Source: Rhynchopus sp. YZ270_cl-10 (lineage: Eukaryota > Euglenozoa > Diplonemea > Diplonemida > Diplonemidae). From it: 64,000 bases of DNA. Where the stretch lies: NCBI GenBank assembly GCA_964035575.1, contig OZ037838.1, forward strand, positions 1,612,001-1,676,000, given 5' to 3'. A program made the position numbers and the translations under genes. Below the pieces are notes generated by a model. It ran no database searches. It was not told where the DNA came from and was given only the letters and a program-made list of their open reading frames with translations. Below, in pieces: positions 40,668-49,570 of the stretch (position 1 is its first letter; each line of letters starts with the position of its first letter).

Positions 40668-40870
40668 TCTGTGATCGTGCCGCAGGCGCAAGCGGCACTT
40701 GAAACATTTGAAACAACATTGTATTGTGCTAATTGGTCGCCACCTGAAGTATCCGTAATTGAACTAGTTATCAAATCTGTGGTCAGTCTCATGGACGAAT
40801 CATTGAATGCTGCATGCGCTGCCGACAATTGAAACGTTTGAAACAATATTGTATTGTACCAATTCACGCG
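40668..40870 (+). repeat. Diverged A-type 122-bp repeat units near the right end of E3
   Basis: CTAATTGGTCGCCACCTGAA and AATGCTGCATGCGCTGCCGA, with ATTGTATTGTGCTAATTGG, correspond to the array A unit. E3's main array is type B, so this shows A-type sequence outside its own array. Confidence 0.7.
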
Positions 40871-40971
40871 AGAGCCCCCAACCCCAAAATTCTGGGAGGA
40901 AAAAAAGGGGGAAACAAAAAAAAAATAAAAATAAAAATAAAAAAAATGCCGGAAAACGCCTAAGTACAAAA

Positions 40972-41024
40972 TAATACTTTGGACAGCTTTTTGTGAAGGA
41001 ATTACCCTAGCTATCCACCCCCTA
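40972..41024. repeat. E3 right-terminal region
   Basis: TAATACTTTGGACAG (inverse of 24,419-24,433) and the terminal TAGCTATCCACCCCCTA. Confidence 0.85.
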
Positions 41025-41031
41025 ATTTGTT
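41025..41031. repeat. 7-bp target duplication of E3, right
   Basis: ATTTGTT, identical to 24,385-24,391. Confidence 0.93.
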
Positions 41032-41850
41032 GCATGGCGAGATTGTGTGCCGAGGTCTGCCAGATGTGACGGAGTCACAGCTCAGGGACAGGCCTTGGCA
41101 TCATGCCAGGGTATATGCGTTGAGAGAGCTCGTCAAGCATAGTGGCTTGTTCTTGAGGTGTGCCCGACAGTTTTGCGGCTTGACTCCAAGCTCGATAAGC
41201 ACTGTGCGGACGCGAAGGCCGAGTTGACCAGACTCGAGTCGCTACGAGGTGCTCTCATTTTCGAGCACGTCAAGGCTAGGGATTTGTGTGCTGAAGATTC
41301 GCAGTTCTTACTGGAAATGAGGACGCTGCATGAACTTCATCGCGAGATGAGTCACGCGGACTTCATGCCACACGTGAATCCGGATTTGTGCAATGAGGGT
41401 TACAAGACGTGTGACCACATTCGTGAACGTGTGCGCGACGTTGCTGTTGCTGATCTCTTCCCGCAGGATGAGGCTGTTCAGCGTCAGACAGATGTGATCA
41501 CGCGCAAGCAGGAGGAGTTCTATTCCTCAAGAGGCGTACAGGAAGAAGTTCGTCAGTCGGGACTATTACCTGTCTGTGAAGAAATCGAGGCAGTGGCAGT
41601 GGCGTTCGACAAAAGGGTGCTATTGGTCCACGAGGACACCAATACTTGTGTTGTGATGAATCCGGAAGCGACCCATGTTCGCGTCATCCTGCAACAAGGG
41701 GATACAGCAGCACCTGAGAAGTGCCATTTCTCCCTGCTGAAACAAAACTCGCGCACGCCACCAAATTTCCAGTGTCCGCAGTGTCGCACCACTTATTTTT
41801 TTCGCATTTTGAGGGGGGGGAAATGCAAAATGAAAACAAAATTTTGGTAG
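41032..41850 (+). pseudogene. OTU-like protease region, C-terminal half (E2 cargo), broken
   Basis: Coding text resumes directly after the E3 duplication with HGEIVCRGLPDVTES. Further on, EEIEAVAVAFDKRVLLVHED followed by VVMNPEATHVRVIL and the segment KCHFSLL match the end of the OTU fold, where His in the (C)HF/HY position is catalytic. The stretch changes frame at least once, so with E3 inserted this copy is not functional. It reads into Cys-pair text (CPQCRTTYF) that is actually DNA related to the element's left-terminal region. Confidence 0.75.
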
Positions 41851-42113
41851 ATTCACAGAATTCAGATTTTTGCTAAGGTGCTGGCAGCTGGCCCCAAAAA
41901 AAAAAAAAAAATATTTCCCCCCCACATTTTTTGGTCCAGGGTCACAAAAAAAAATCTCCGATTCCTGAAACCCCAAATCCTGGCGGAAACCCTGCCGGGG
42001 GGGGAAAAACAAAAAAAAAAAATTTTGTTTTTTTTGACAAAAACGGCCAAAAACGACAAAATAGTTTTTACGACAAAAATTCCTTCACAAATTGTACAGG
42101 ATGAGACCCCCTA
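41851..42113. other. Right-terminal region of E1 (possibly merged with E2)
   Basis: A/T tracts are followed from 42,029 by the right-end signature shared with E4, ending GAGACCCCCTA. Only one right end is found where two nested elements (E1, E2) should each have one. Confidence 0.75.
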
Positions 42114-42120
42114 CCCAAGG
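42114..42120. repeat. 7-bp target duplication of E1, right
   Basis: CCCAAGG, identical to 17,320-17,326. Confidence 0.95.
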
Positions 42121-42667
42121 TGAAGACGGCGTTTCTGTGTATGACGAAGACCTGACGTTGCTCCGCACTCTCTCGCATGAAGGGTGTGTGCGTTTGGCAG
42201 TATCTGACTGTGGTGGGTGGGTGATCACCTCCTCCACAACAGAGCAGAACGCACGTCTGTGGGATGTGAACACAGGTGAAGCTGTGGTGTGTGTGCCTGC
42301 AAAGGGGTGCGATGGGGTGGCGCTTTCACGGTCTGCTTCAGTCTTTGCTTTGGGATACGCTCACGTAGTGGAGATCTATGACTGGAGTGGTAAGGCTCTT
42401 GGCAGCTTTAAAAAAGCTGGGTCTTCTGTTATCTCTTCCATACAGTTCACTCCGTGTGGGAAGTATCTCGTAGTTAGGTGTACGAAGGCTTTTCATGACG
42501 GATATTCCCTGCACCAGTATGATGTGGAGACCATGTCCTGTGTGCGTGTGTTCTCCAAACCCGACTTCTCTCCCGCATCATTTGCAATATCGCCGTGTTC
42601 ACGTGTGGTAGTGTTTACGAACGCGGGACGAGACACTATTGTGACGAAACATCTGTACCCCTACTGA
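42121..42667 (+). pseudogene. Ubl-propeller family copy 8, 3' part after element E1
   Basis: Begins inside blade 3 (EDGVSVYDEDLTLLRTLSHE) and runs without interruption through blades 4 to 7 to the tail HLYPY and TGA. Blade 5 reads ALGYAHVVEIYDWSGKALGS, the variant also seen in copies 9 and 12, which supports common origin with the 5' part at 16,767-17,326. It has no promoter or start of its own. Confidence 0.93.
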
Positions 42668-42832
42668 GTGATGTTTTGCGAGAGGTTGTGGCATACTTCA
42701 ACTCTCCCCCTTTTTATGCTTCCCGTTTTTCTGTATGGGTGAAGATAGCTATTGAGACCATAGTGTTTTCGACCAGATTTTATTCTCTGCCCCGTATCCA
42801 AAACGTAAACGCCACTTTCAATCGGAACCTCA

Positions 42833-43030
42833 TGAGCACAACAGCGTGCAGCTCTATGATTGTAGCAGTGCGGCTCTTTGCAGCTTTGATGAAGCATGGG
42901 CATGTCAGGGCGTGCAGTCCACCCTGTGTGGGAAGTACCTCCTCGCTGTCGCTGAGTACTGCGGTGTGTTGCTATCGTGCGTTGCATCAGTATTTGCGTT
43001 GCACCCTCGACCTACTAGCCTGTGAGGGAA
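42833..43030 (+). pseudogene. Relic of propeller blades 5-6
   Basis: STTACSSMIVAVRLFAALMK in one frame, or the blade-5 text VQLYDCSSAALCSFDEA in another, is followed by a decayed blade-6 piece (TGTGGGAAGTACCTCCTCGC). Closely similar to relics at 11,692-11,815, 16,353 and 55,268. Confidence 0.65.
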
Positions 43031-43209
43031 TTCATTTTGAGGATAACGACCACACCACCCTTTACCTCTCTTTTTCACTTTTGCCTGTACAAACCGCATT
43101 CCTATTGGTGGAAAGTATAAACACAACGAAGCCATCACAAACACACAAAACAAAACAACCCACACCTCATCTCCTCCCAACAGAGGTGGAACAAGAAGAA
43201 GACAAAACA

Positions 43210-44313
43210 ATGGATGTGACCTTTGTGCTGGAAGAGTCAGGTGTGACTGCGACAGTGGAGGTGCCGTGCGAGGCGGACGTTGCAGCGGCAAAGGAGGTTG
43301 CGTGCACGGCGCTTGCTGTCTCGCCTGCGTCTGTCGAGATGCGCATCGGCACGCAGGTGCTGGAAGGGACGTGCCGTCTGCAGGACACTGCGTTTGGTGC
43401 AGGGGTGCAGGTTGTGCTTGCCCGCCGCTTTGCCGACATCAAGTGTCCTGCTCAGTACACTGTACCACCGGATACGGAACCCTTGTCGCTGTCTTCCTGT
43501 GGAGCACTTTGTGTTTATTCCCATAATGGCGTGTCCACACGTGTTGGTGGCTTCGACACAGAAACATTCGAGACTGCTTTTGAGTTTGAAATCGATTTAT
43601 CTGGTCAAGGTCCACCTGTCATCTCACAGTGCAAGGCACGCTGCTACATGGCGTGCAAGGAAGGTCTGCACGAGGTTGCGCTTCCGGGTGGGGAGGTGCT
43701 CCGCAAAGTCGACGGCCCCTCCTCCTCACTGTTCGCGTGTGGCACTGTTGTTGCCTCGAAGGGCATCCACCACGTCTCTGTGTATGACGAAGACCTGACG
43801 TTGCTCCGCTCTCTCTCGCACGAAGGGTGTGTGCACTTTGCACTGTCTGACTGTGGTGGGTGGGTGATCACCTCCTCCAGGAAGGAGGAGAACGTACGTC
43901 TGTGGGATGTGAGCACAGGTGAAGCTGTTGCATGTGTACCTGCGGAGGGGTGGTGCGAAGGAGTGGCGCTTTCACGGTATGCCTCTGTCTTTGCTTTGGG
44001 ATGCGCTCACGTAGTGGAGATCTATGACTGGAGTGGTGCGGCTCTTGGCAGCATTGAAAGAGATGGGCCTTCTATTATGTCTTCCATGAAGTTCACTCCG
44101 TGTGGGAAGTATCTCGTAGTTAGGTGTGCGCAGGGATATTATCACGGATATTCAGTGCAACAGTATGACGTGGCGACCATGTCCTGTGTGCGTGTGTTCT
44201 CCCATCCCGACGTCTCTCCCGCATCATTTGCGTTATCGCCGTGTTCACGTGTGGTAGTGTTTACGAACGCGGGACGAGACACCATTGTGACGAGGCATCT
44301 GTACCCCTACTGA
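43210..44313 (+). CDS. Ubl-propeller family copy 9, intact (367 aa)
   Basis: Complete, with a short linker (QYTVPPDTEPLS). Blade 1 CVYSHNGVSTRVGGFDTETF and blade 5 ALGCAHVVEIYDWSGAAL are shared with copies 8 and 12. Blade 3 is distinctive: KGIHHVSVYDEDLTLLRSLS, with CGTVVAS in place of CGGVVVS. Blade 4 has WDVSTGEAVAC. Class-a leader (CAG at 43,181-43,183), YPY tail. Confidence 0.9.
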   Translation: MDVTFVLEESGVTATVEVPCEADVAAAKEVACTALAVSPASVEMRIGTQVLEGTCRLQDTAFGAGVQVVLARRFADIKCPAQYTVPPDTEPLSLSSCGALCVYSHNGVSTRVGGFDTETFETAFEFEIDLSGQGPPVISQCKARCYMACKEGLHEVALPGGEVLRKVDGPSSSLFACGTVVASKGIHHVSVYDEDLTLLRSLSHEGCVHFALSDCGGWVITSSRKEENVRLWDVSTGEAVACVPAEGWCEGVALSRYASVFALGCAHVVEIYDWSGAALGSIERDGPSIMSSMKFTPCGKYLVVRCAQGYYHGYSVQQYDVATMSCVRVFSHPDVSPASFALSPCSRVVVFTNAGRDTIVTRHLYPY

Positions 44314-45234
44314 GTGATGTTTTGCGAGAGGTTTTGTTTGTGCAGCTTCTCGCAGGCAGTCCAGCTGCGATACTTCAGGTGTACGTCAAGCATCTTTTGT
44401 TTTTTCTTCATTAAAACGTTGCATCGTGAGCAGTGAACCACTGGTATGCTACATCGTGTGCAGGTGACAGCATCTCATATGGTTATTATTCTCTTGCTCT
44501 GACTCATGTCTATGTCACCAGTCTCTTCAGGTGTAAGCGTACAACTAACAAACTCTCCCCCTTTTTTGCTTCCCGTTTTCCTGTGGGTGAAGATAGCTGT
44601 ACTGTGTGTTGCTATCGTGCGTTGCACCCTCGACCTACTAGCCTGTGTGAGGGATTCATTTTCATATATTGTGAGGATAACGACCACACCACCCTTTACC
44701 TCTTTTTTTTCACTTTTGCCTTTGTCAAACGAACTCCCATTGGTGGAAAGTCTAGTCACAACGAAACCATCACAAATAAGTAAGAGAAAACCGAATGGAG
44801 TGGGAACGCTAGTGAGAGCGCAGCGGAAACGATAGTGGGAACGCAACGAGCTTTTTTCATAATGTTTTATTCTTCCCCACAAAATATCACGCGCAGAGAA
44901 ACACTCGTTTTTCACACAGCGCGTCCGTTTGTTTGTTTTTCTCAAACGACACCTTTTTTCAAAAAATTTTCCCCGGTATCACAGATGATACTAATTTCCA
45001 TGGATACACATGAAAAGGAGTTCCGTGCTATTCACAGAACTCGATAGGCGATTGAGCTTATCTAACAACAACCAAAACAAAAGAAAGTACAAAGAAGAGA
45101 ATAAAAAATGCAGGAAAAATAGACAAAGAGAAAAACAAGGAGATTTTGACAAAGTGAACAATAAAACACACAAAACAAAACAACCCACACCTCATCTCCT
45201 CCCAACAGAGGTGGAACAAGAAGAAGACAAAACA
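44314..45234. other. Spacer with a conserved intergenic block
   Basis: No gene. Positions about 44,998-45,090 carry CCATGGATACACATG, GTTCCGTGCTATTCACAGAA and CTCGATAGGCGATTGAGC, followed by TCTAACAACAACCAAAACAA. The same block is at about 52,616-52,705. It ends in the class-a leader of copy 10. Confidence 0.6.
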
Positions 45235-46317
45235 ATGGATGTGACCTTTGTGCTGGAAGAGTCAGGCGTGACTGCGACAGTGGAGGTGCCGTGCGAGGCG
45301 AAGGTTGCAGCGGCAAAGGAGGTTGCGTGCACGGCGCTTTCTGTCTCGCCTGCGTCTGTCGAGATGCGCATCGGCACGCAGGTGCTGGAGGGGACGTGCC
45401 GTCTGCAGGACACTGCGTTTGGTGCAGGGGTGCAAGTTGTGCTTGCCCGCCGCACTGCCAACATCAAGTGTCCTGCTGAGTACACTGCAACGCATACAGG
45501 AAGCATAACACTGTCGCGTTGTGGAACGCTCTGCATCTATGGTAACGGGAGTGGGGATGTCGTTGGTGTCGACACAGAAACCTTCGACACTGTCTTCTCG
45601 TTCGAAGTAGACTCATCAGAAATGTGGGGTCCGCCTGCCATCTCGCCCTGCAAGACACGTTGCTACGTTGCGTGTGGAGATTGGCTTCTCGGGGTTGCGC
45701 TTCCGGGTGGGGAGGTGCTCCGCGAAGTAGACGGCGACTCGTACGCAGTGTTCGCGTGTGGCAGTGTTGTTGTGTCGAAGGGCAAAGACGGCGTCTCTGT
45801 GTATGACGAAGACCTGACGTTGCTCCGCACTCTCTCGCACGAGGCGTGTGTGGGCTTGGCAGTGTCTGACTGTGGTGGGTGGGTGATCACCTCCTCCGAG
45901 AACGTACGTCTGTGGGATGTGAACACAGGTGAAGTTGTGGCATGTGTGCCTACGCATGCGAGACACGTGGCGATTTCAAGGTCTGCCTCTGTCTTTGCTT
46001 TGGAGGTGGGGGACAACACCGTGCACCTCTATGACTGGAGTGGTGCGGCTCTTCGCAGTGTTGATATGGGTGCGGGTGTCAGGGGCATGCAGTTCACACC
46101 GTGCGGGAAGTACGTTGTGGTGCAGGTGGTTAAGAGTACGGATGCACAGTTACGTGCCTGGTACCTGCACCAGTATGAGCTGTCGAGCATGTCCTGCGTA
46201 CATGAGATTACGAACATCAAAGGTGCATGTGCGATATCGCCGTGTTCACGCGTTCTTCTTGTGGCGAAGCATCGAGTTATCGTTACAAGGCATCTGTACG
46301 CACAGAACAGTGAGTGA
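45235..46317 (+). CDS. Ubl-propeller family copy 10, intact (360 aa)
   Basis: The shortest complete copy. The linker is minimal (TATHTGSI), and blade 4 lacks the usual KEKN insert (ITSSENVRLWDVNTGEVVAC). It carries EAKVAAAKEV in the ubiquitin-like helix and RTANIKC where others have RFADIKC. The tail is LYAQNSE, a variant of YPHNSE, but the leader is class a, so the 5' and 3' ends come from different classes. The blade 6 motif reads LHQYELSSMSCVHEI, replacing the otherwise fixed YDVATMSC. Confidence 0.9.
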   Translation: MDVTFVLEESGVTATVEVPCEAKVAAAKEVACTALSVSPASVEMRIGTQVLEGTCRLQDTAFGAGVQVVLARRTANIKCPAEYTATHTGSITLSRCGTLCIYGNGSGDVVGVDTETFDTVFSFEVDSSEMWGPPAISPCKTRCYVACGDWLLGVALPGGEVLREVDGDSYAVFACGSVVVSKGKDGVSVYDEDLTLLRTLSHEACVGLAVSDCGGWVITSSENVRLWDVNTGEVVACVPTHARHVAISRSASVFALEVGDNTVHLYDWSGAALRSVDMGAGVRGMQFTPCGKYVVVQVVKSTDAQLRAWYLHQYELSSMSCVHEITNIKGACAISPCSRVLLVAKHRVIVTRHLYAQNSE

Positions 46318-47704
46318 TGAATATAACCCAGGGTATCAACAAAACAGCCCAAGACCCTCAAAACACCCCCAAAAATGGAAAAAAATATATTCACAACAAG
46401 GTGTGAAGACTCGGGTCGACTACGGGAGTTGGGCAGTGTGCAGGAGCGATCCGACACGCAACTCTTGATGTGCCTCATCGGTAGTAGTGCGACTGTGTTC
46501 GACTACGCGATGTCATGATGGCAGTGGGCTTCGTGCTTGACACTCCATTCTCGCCTATGTGTACCAACCCCCTGAAAAGCCTAAGTGTAGTGCGTCGCGT
46601 GTACGACTACGTTAGGTAAGTAGGCAGGTCGATCCTGACTCTGGTGGCATACTTTAGCTGTATGTCAAGCATTTTTTGTTAACCAAAAGAAAACCGACGC
46701 AGGAGCTTTCTTGGAACTGTTTTATTCTCCTCACCCCAACACCAACATCACATTCAGAAAAACACTGTTTTTTCGTTTTTATTCGCTTTCTTTTCTTCTT
46801 CCTCACACTTTGTTACTGTGAAGAAACATTTTTTCGTTTGCGCAGGAAAAATGACTGGGGATTGTTGGTGGCTCCGTGACGCTACAGAGCCGGCACACTC
46901 GTTGAGTGCCTCACAAAACCTAAAATTACTTCTTTGCTTTTATCTATTGTCTTCACGCTTTATCGTTGTTGGGTTGGGAAAAAAAATTCTTCTTCTCTTT
47001 GTTGCATGGGTCTGTTTTTTCACTAAAAAAGTTGCAACGGGAGCAGTGCGGTTCGGGTTGACTCATCTTATCATCCAATTTTCTACGTGTGTAACCCCTG
47101 TGTGTTTTCTTTTAATTCGTGTGTTATGTCGCCAAATGTTTAAGCAGGTGCAGTGCGACTCGGGTCGACTGCGGGAGGTTGTTGGCAGTGGTAGCGTGTG
47201 CAGGTACAACCCGACACGCAACCTCTGATGTGCTTCAACATGCAGCTACCACCTTCTCCTTTTCTTGTCCTCCGTGGGGATGTTTCTCTCCCCCGGAGTA
47301 ACTTTGAGCTATTATTGACTTAGCGTTATAGTGTCTTTATTGTTGTCCCATTTCCTGGTCGCGATAGCTCGCGAACTTTCCTGCAGTCAACGCAGGGGGT
47401 CAACGACGTGATACAGGATATGGGTGGTTCAGTGATTCCACAGAACCGACACCATTGATGTGTCTCAACCAAAACCAAAATCATTTTAACAAAGAGAGAG
47501 TTTTTGAAGTAAGGAAAGAAAATGCCCATGCGGTCTCGTGTGGGTGACAGATCTCGATGCTGATTATCATTTTTCATTTGTCACCTCTCACAACGAGAAC
47601 CACCACAAACATGCAACACAGAACAACACCTCTCCCCACCTCACTCCCTCTGTTTGTGAAGGAAACGTGCTGATTTGCACCTTCTCACGAAGCAACGCAA
47701 AACA
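46318..47704. other. Spacer between copies 10 and 11
   Basis: No gene. The HNSE-class 3' flank (AGACCCTCAAAACACCCCCA) is followed by two related stretches, 46,407-46,480 and 47,150-47,235 (GACTCGGGTCGACT, then CCGACACGCAAC), and a CAACGAGAACCACCACAAAC leader region shared with copy 3. Confidence 0.55.
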
Positions 47705-48808
47705 ATGGATGTGACCCTTGTGCTGGAAGAGTCAGGCGTGACTGCGACAGTGGAGGTGCCGTGCGAGGCGAACGTTGCAGCGGCAAAGGAGGTTGCGTGC
47801 ACGGCGCTTGCTGTCTCGCCTGCGTCTGTCGAGATGCGCATCGGCACGCAGGTGCTGGAGGGGACGTGCCGTCTGCAGGACACTGCGTTTGGTGCAGGGA
47901 TGCAGGTTGTGCTTGCCCGCCGCTTTGCCGACATCAAGTGTCCTGCTGAGTACAACGCCTGTGTGGGAGGAGGATTGTCACTGTCGCGTTGTGGAACACT
48001 CTGCCTCTATAGTTATGGGCAGCATGTTGATGGCTTCGACACAGAAACCTTCAGCACTGCCTTCGCTTTTACTCTAGTTCGCAGTTTGAAGTGCGGTCCG
48101 CCTGCCATCTCACGGTGCAAGACACGCTGCTACCTGGCGTGTATGTGGCACCTTCTCGAGGTTGCGATTCCTGGTGGGGAGGTGGTCCGCAAAGTCGATG
48201 GAACTTCATACGCAGTGTTCGCGTGTGGCGGTGTTGTTGTCTCCCAAGGTGAAGACGGCGTCTCTGTGTATGACGAAGACTTGACGTTGCTCCGCTCTCT
48301 CTCGCATAAACGGTGCAGGGACGTGGCAGTATCGGACTGTGGTGGGTGGGTGATCACCTCCTCCTCCGAAGAGAACAGCGCACGTCTGTGGGATGTGAAC
48401 ACAGGTGAAGCTGTGGCGTGTGTGCCGACAGATGGGCTCATGGCACTTTCGCGGGCTGCCTCTGTCTTTGCCGTAGTGGACAATGTGGACGAGGCACGGA
48501 GAGTGCAGCTCTACGACTGGAGTGGTGCGGCTCTTCAGAACGCCACTATCTCTGGAGATGTCTTTGGCGTGCAATTCACCCCGTGCGGGAAGTACCTTGT
48601 GGTCCATGTACAAGAGCTTAGTTACAATAATCACCTACGGAAGATCATAGACCTGCAACAGTATGATGTTGCGACCATGTCCTGTGTACTTGTGATCCCT
48701 GATGCCGGTGTGTCGTTTGCGATATCACCGTGTTCACGTGTGGTTGTGTTTGCATCATCCGACAGCAACAACATTGTAACAAAACATCTGTACCCCCACA
48801 ACGAGTGA
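47705..48808 (+). CDS. Ubl-propeller family copy 11, intact (367 aa)
   Basis: Starts MDVTLVLEES (Leu for Phe at residue 5, shared with copy 14). The linker is among the shortest (NACVGGG). Blade 2 has CYLACMWHLLEVAIPGGEV. Blade 5, VDNVDEARRVQLYDWSGAAL, and the tail YPHNE match copy 5. Its leader instead matches copy 3 (TTCTCACGAAGCAACGCAAA). The 3' flank matches copy 5 for 45 bp and then switches to dispersed repeat DNA at about 48,854. Confidence 0.9.
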   Translation: MDVTLVLEESGVTATVEVPCEANVAAAKEVACTALAVSPASVEMRIGTQVLEGTCRLQDTAFGAGMQVVLARRFADIKCPAEYNACVGGGLSLSRCGTLCLYSYGQHVDGFDTETFSTAFAFTLVRSLKCGPPAISRCKTRCYLACMWHLLEVAIPGGEVVRKVDGTSYAVFACGGVVVSQGEDGVSVYDEDLTLLRSLSHKRCRDVAVSDCGGWVITSSSEENSARLWDVNTGEAVACVPTDGLMALSRAASVFAVVDNVDEARRVQLYDWSGAALQNATISGDVFGVQFTPCGKYLVVHVQELSYNNHLRKIIDLQQYDVATMSCVLVIPDAGVSFAISPCSRVVVFASSDSNNIVTKHLYPHNE

Positions 48809-48853
48809 TGTTTATGCTTTGGCACCATGTGAAATGGGTGTGGTGACTTGCAC

Positions 48854-49490
48854 GAATTGAATTTTTTTTGTTAATTTTGGTGCTCCGGATTCTTTATATT
48901 CTGGAAGACTACTAAGTGCTTGACTTCTGAAGGAATGGAAACGTGCAAAGTGAACGTGGCAATTCGCGTCGCTGCGTACTTGTGCTGCGACCCCACTATT
49001 TGACGCCCCAAAGACATATCCCGAGGGGTACCCAGGTTTCGGGGTGTTTAGAGGGACTTGCGGAACTTAGAGCCATGTTTCAAAAAGGGTATCAGGACCT
49101 TACCAGCCCAAGGTGCCAAGTCCTTTGACACTTTTTCAGTGTGCCCGTTTTGGGGCCAAAAAAGGTAGGTTGGTGTCAAAACAGGGCGAGGGCTAAGGGG
49201 GTACTTTTTTGGGTGGTGTGTTTTTTGGGGGGAATATGTGGTCAAAAAAACGCTTTGAAATGCATTTTTGTGAATAAGAAAAAAAACGTGTTGGCAGCTT
49301 TTGATACCCCCTCCCCCCCACAACAAACGGACTAGCAAAAATAAAGACAAAAACAAACAAACTTAATCCACTCCACCCTCCCCCCCCTTACCCCCCTCCC
49401 CCCCACACACACACCCATGCACAAAACCAGAAGCGGTTCGAACCCATATCCGCTCTCGCCCCTTCCCCTCTCCCCCTCCTAATGGAAACA
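48854..49490. repeat. Dispersed repeat block replacing the 3' flank of copy 11
   Basis: Related to 320-540 (CTTGACTTCTGAAGGAA, GTGAACGTGGCAATTCGCGT here), then A/T and G/C runs such as CCCCCTCCCCCCCACACACA near 49,395. It starts where similarity to the copy 5 flank ends, so it is probably an insertion; no target duplication was identified. Confidence 0.55.
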
Positions 49491-49570
49491 TCACGGACAC
49501 ACAAAACAAAACAAAACAACCCACACCTCATCTCCTCCCAACAGAGGTGGAACAAGAAGAAGACAAAACA

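Larger units (their letters stand above)
24392..41024 (+). mobile_element. E3: nested DNA transposon carrying a USP deubiquitinase, 16.6 kb including E4
   Basis: The left end TAGGGGATGGCTAGCTACC and right end CTAGCTATCCACCCCCTA are imperfect inverted repeats. A second inverted pair, CTGTCCAAAGTATTA, lies inside (24,419-24,433 and 40,972-40,986). The 7-bp duplication ATTTGTT flanks it. Order: terminal region with hairpin, 122-bp array B (about 24,960-26,312), USP gene (from 26,313, cut by E4, resuming at 36,090), 3' region with diverged A-type repeats, right end. Its terminal sequence differs from E1, E2 and E4, so it is a separate subfamily on the same plan. Confidence 0.92.
17327..42113 (+). 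mobile_element. E1: outermost nested DNA transposon, 24.8 kb including inserts
   Basis: The ends are TAGGGGGTCTC (17,327) and its reverse complement GAGACCCCCTA (ending 42,113), flanked by 7-bp duplications in a host gene. From the left: a conserved terminal region to about 17,885 that includes a hairpin; a 122-bp array (17,909-23,064); an ankyrin coding region (about 23,065-23,617) cut by E2; then nested material; and a right-terminal stretch of about 85 bp (from 42,029) that matches the right end of E4. No transposase is recognised. A 7-bp duplication with TAGGGG ends resembles hAT-type termini but lacks the usual 8-bp duplication, so the superfamily is left open. Confidence 0.93.

Noticed and set aside
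17327-42113. hAT superfamily assignment for E1-E4
   Set aside because: TAGGGG-type ends are hAT-like, but all three proven target duplications are 7 bp, not 8, and no hAT transposase is seen.
17327-42113. Polinton or other virus-like element
   Set aside because: No capsid, polymerase, integrase or packaging gene is visible, and neither the ends nor the duplication length fit.
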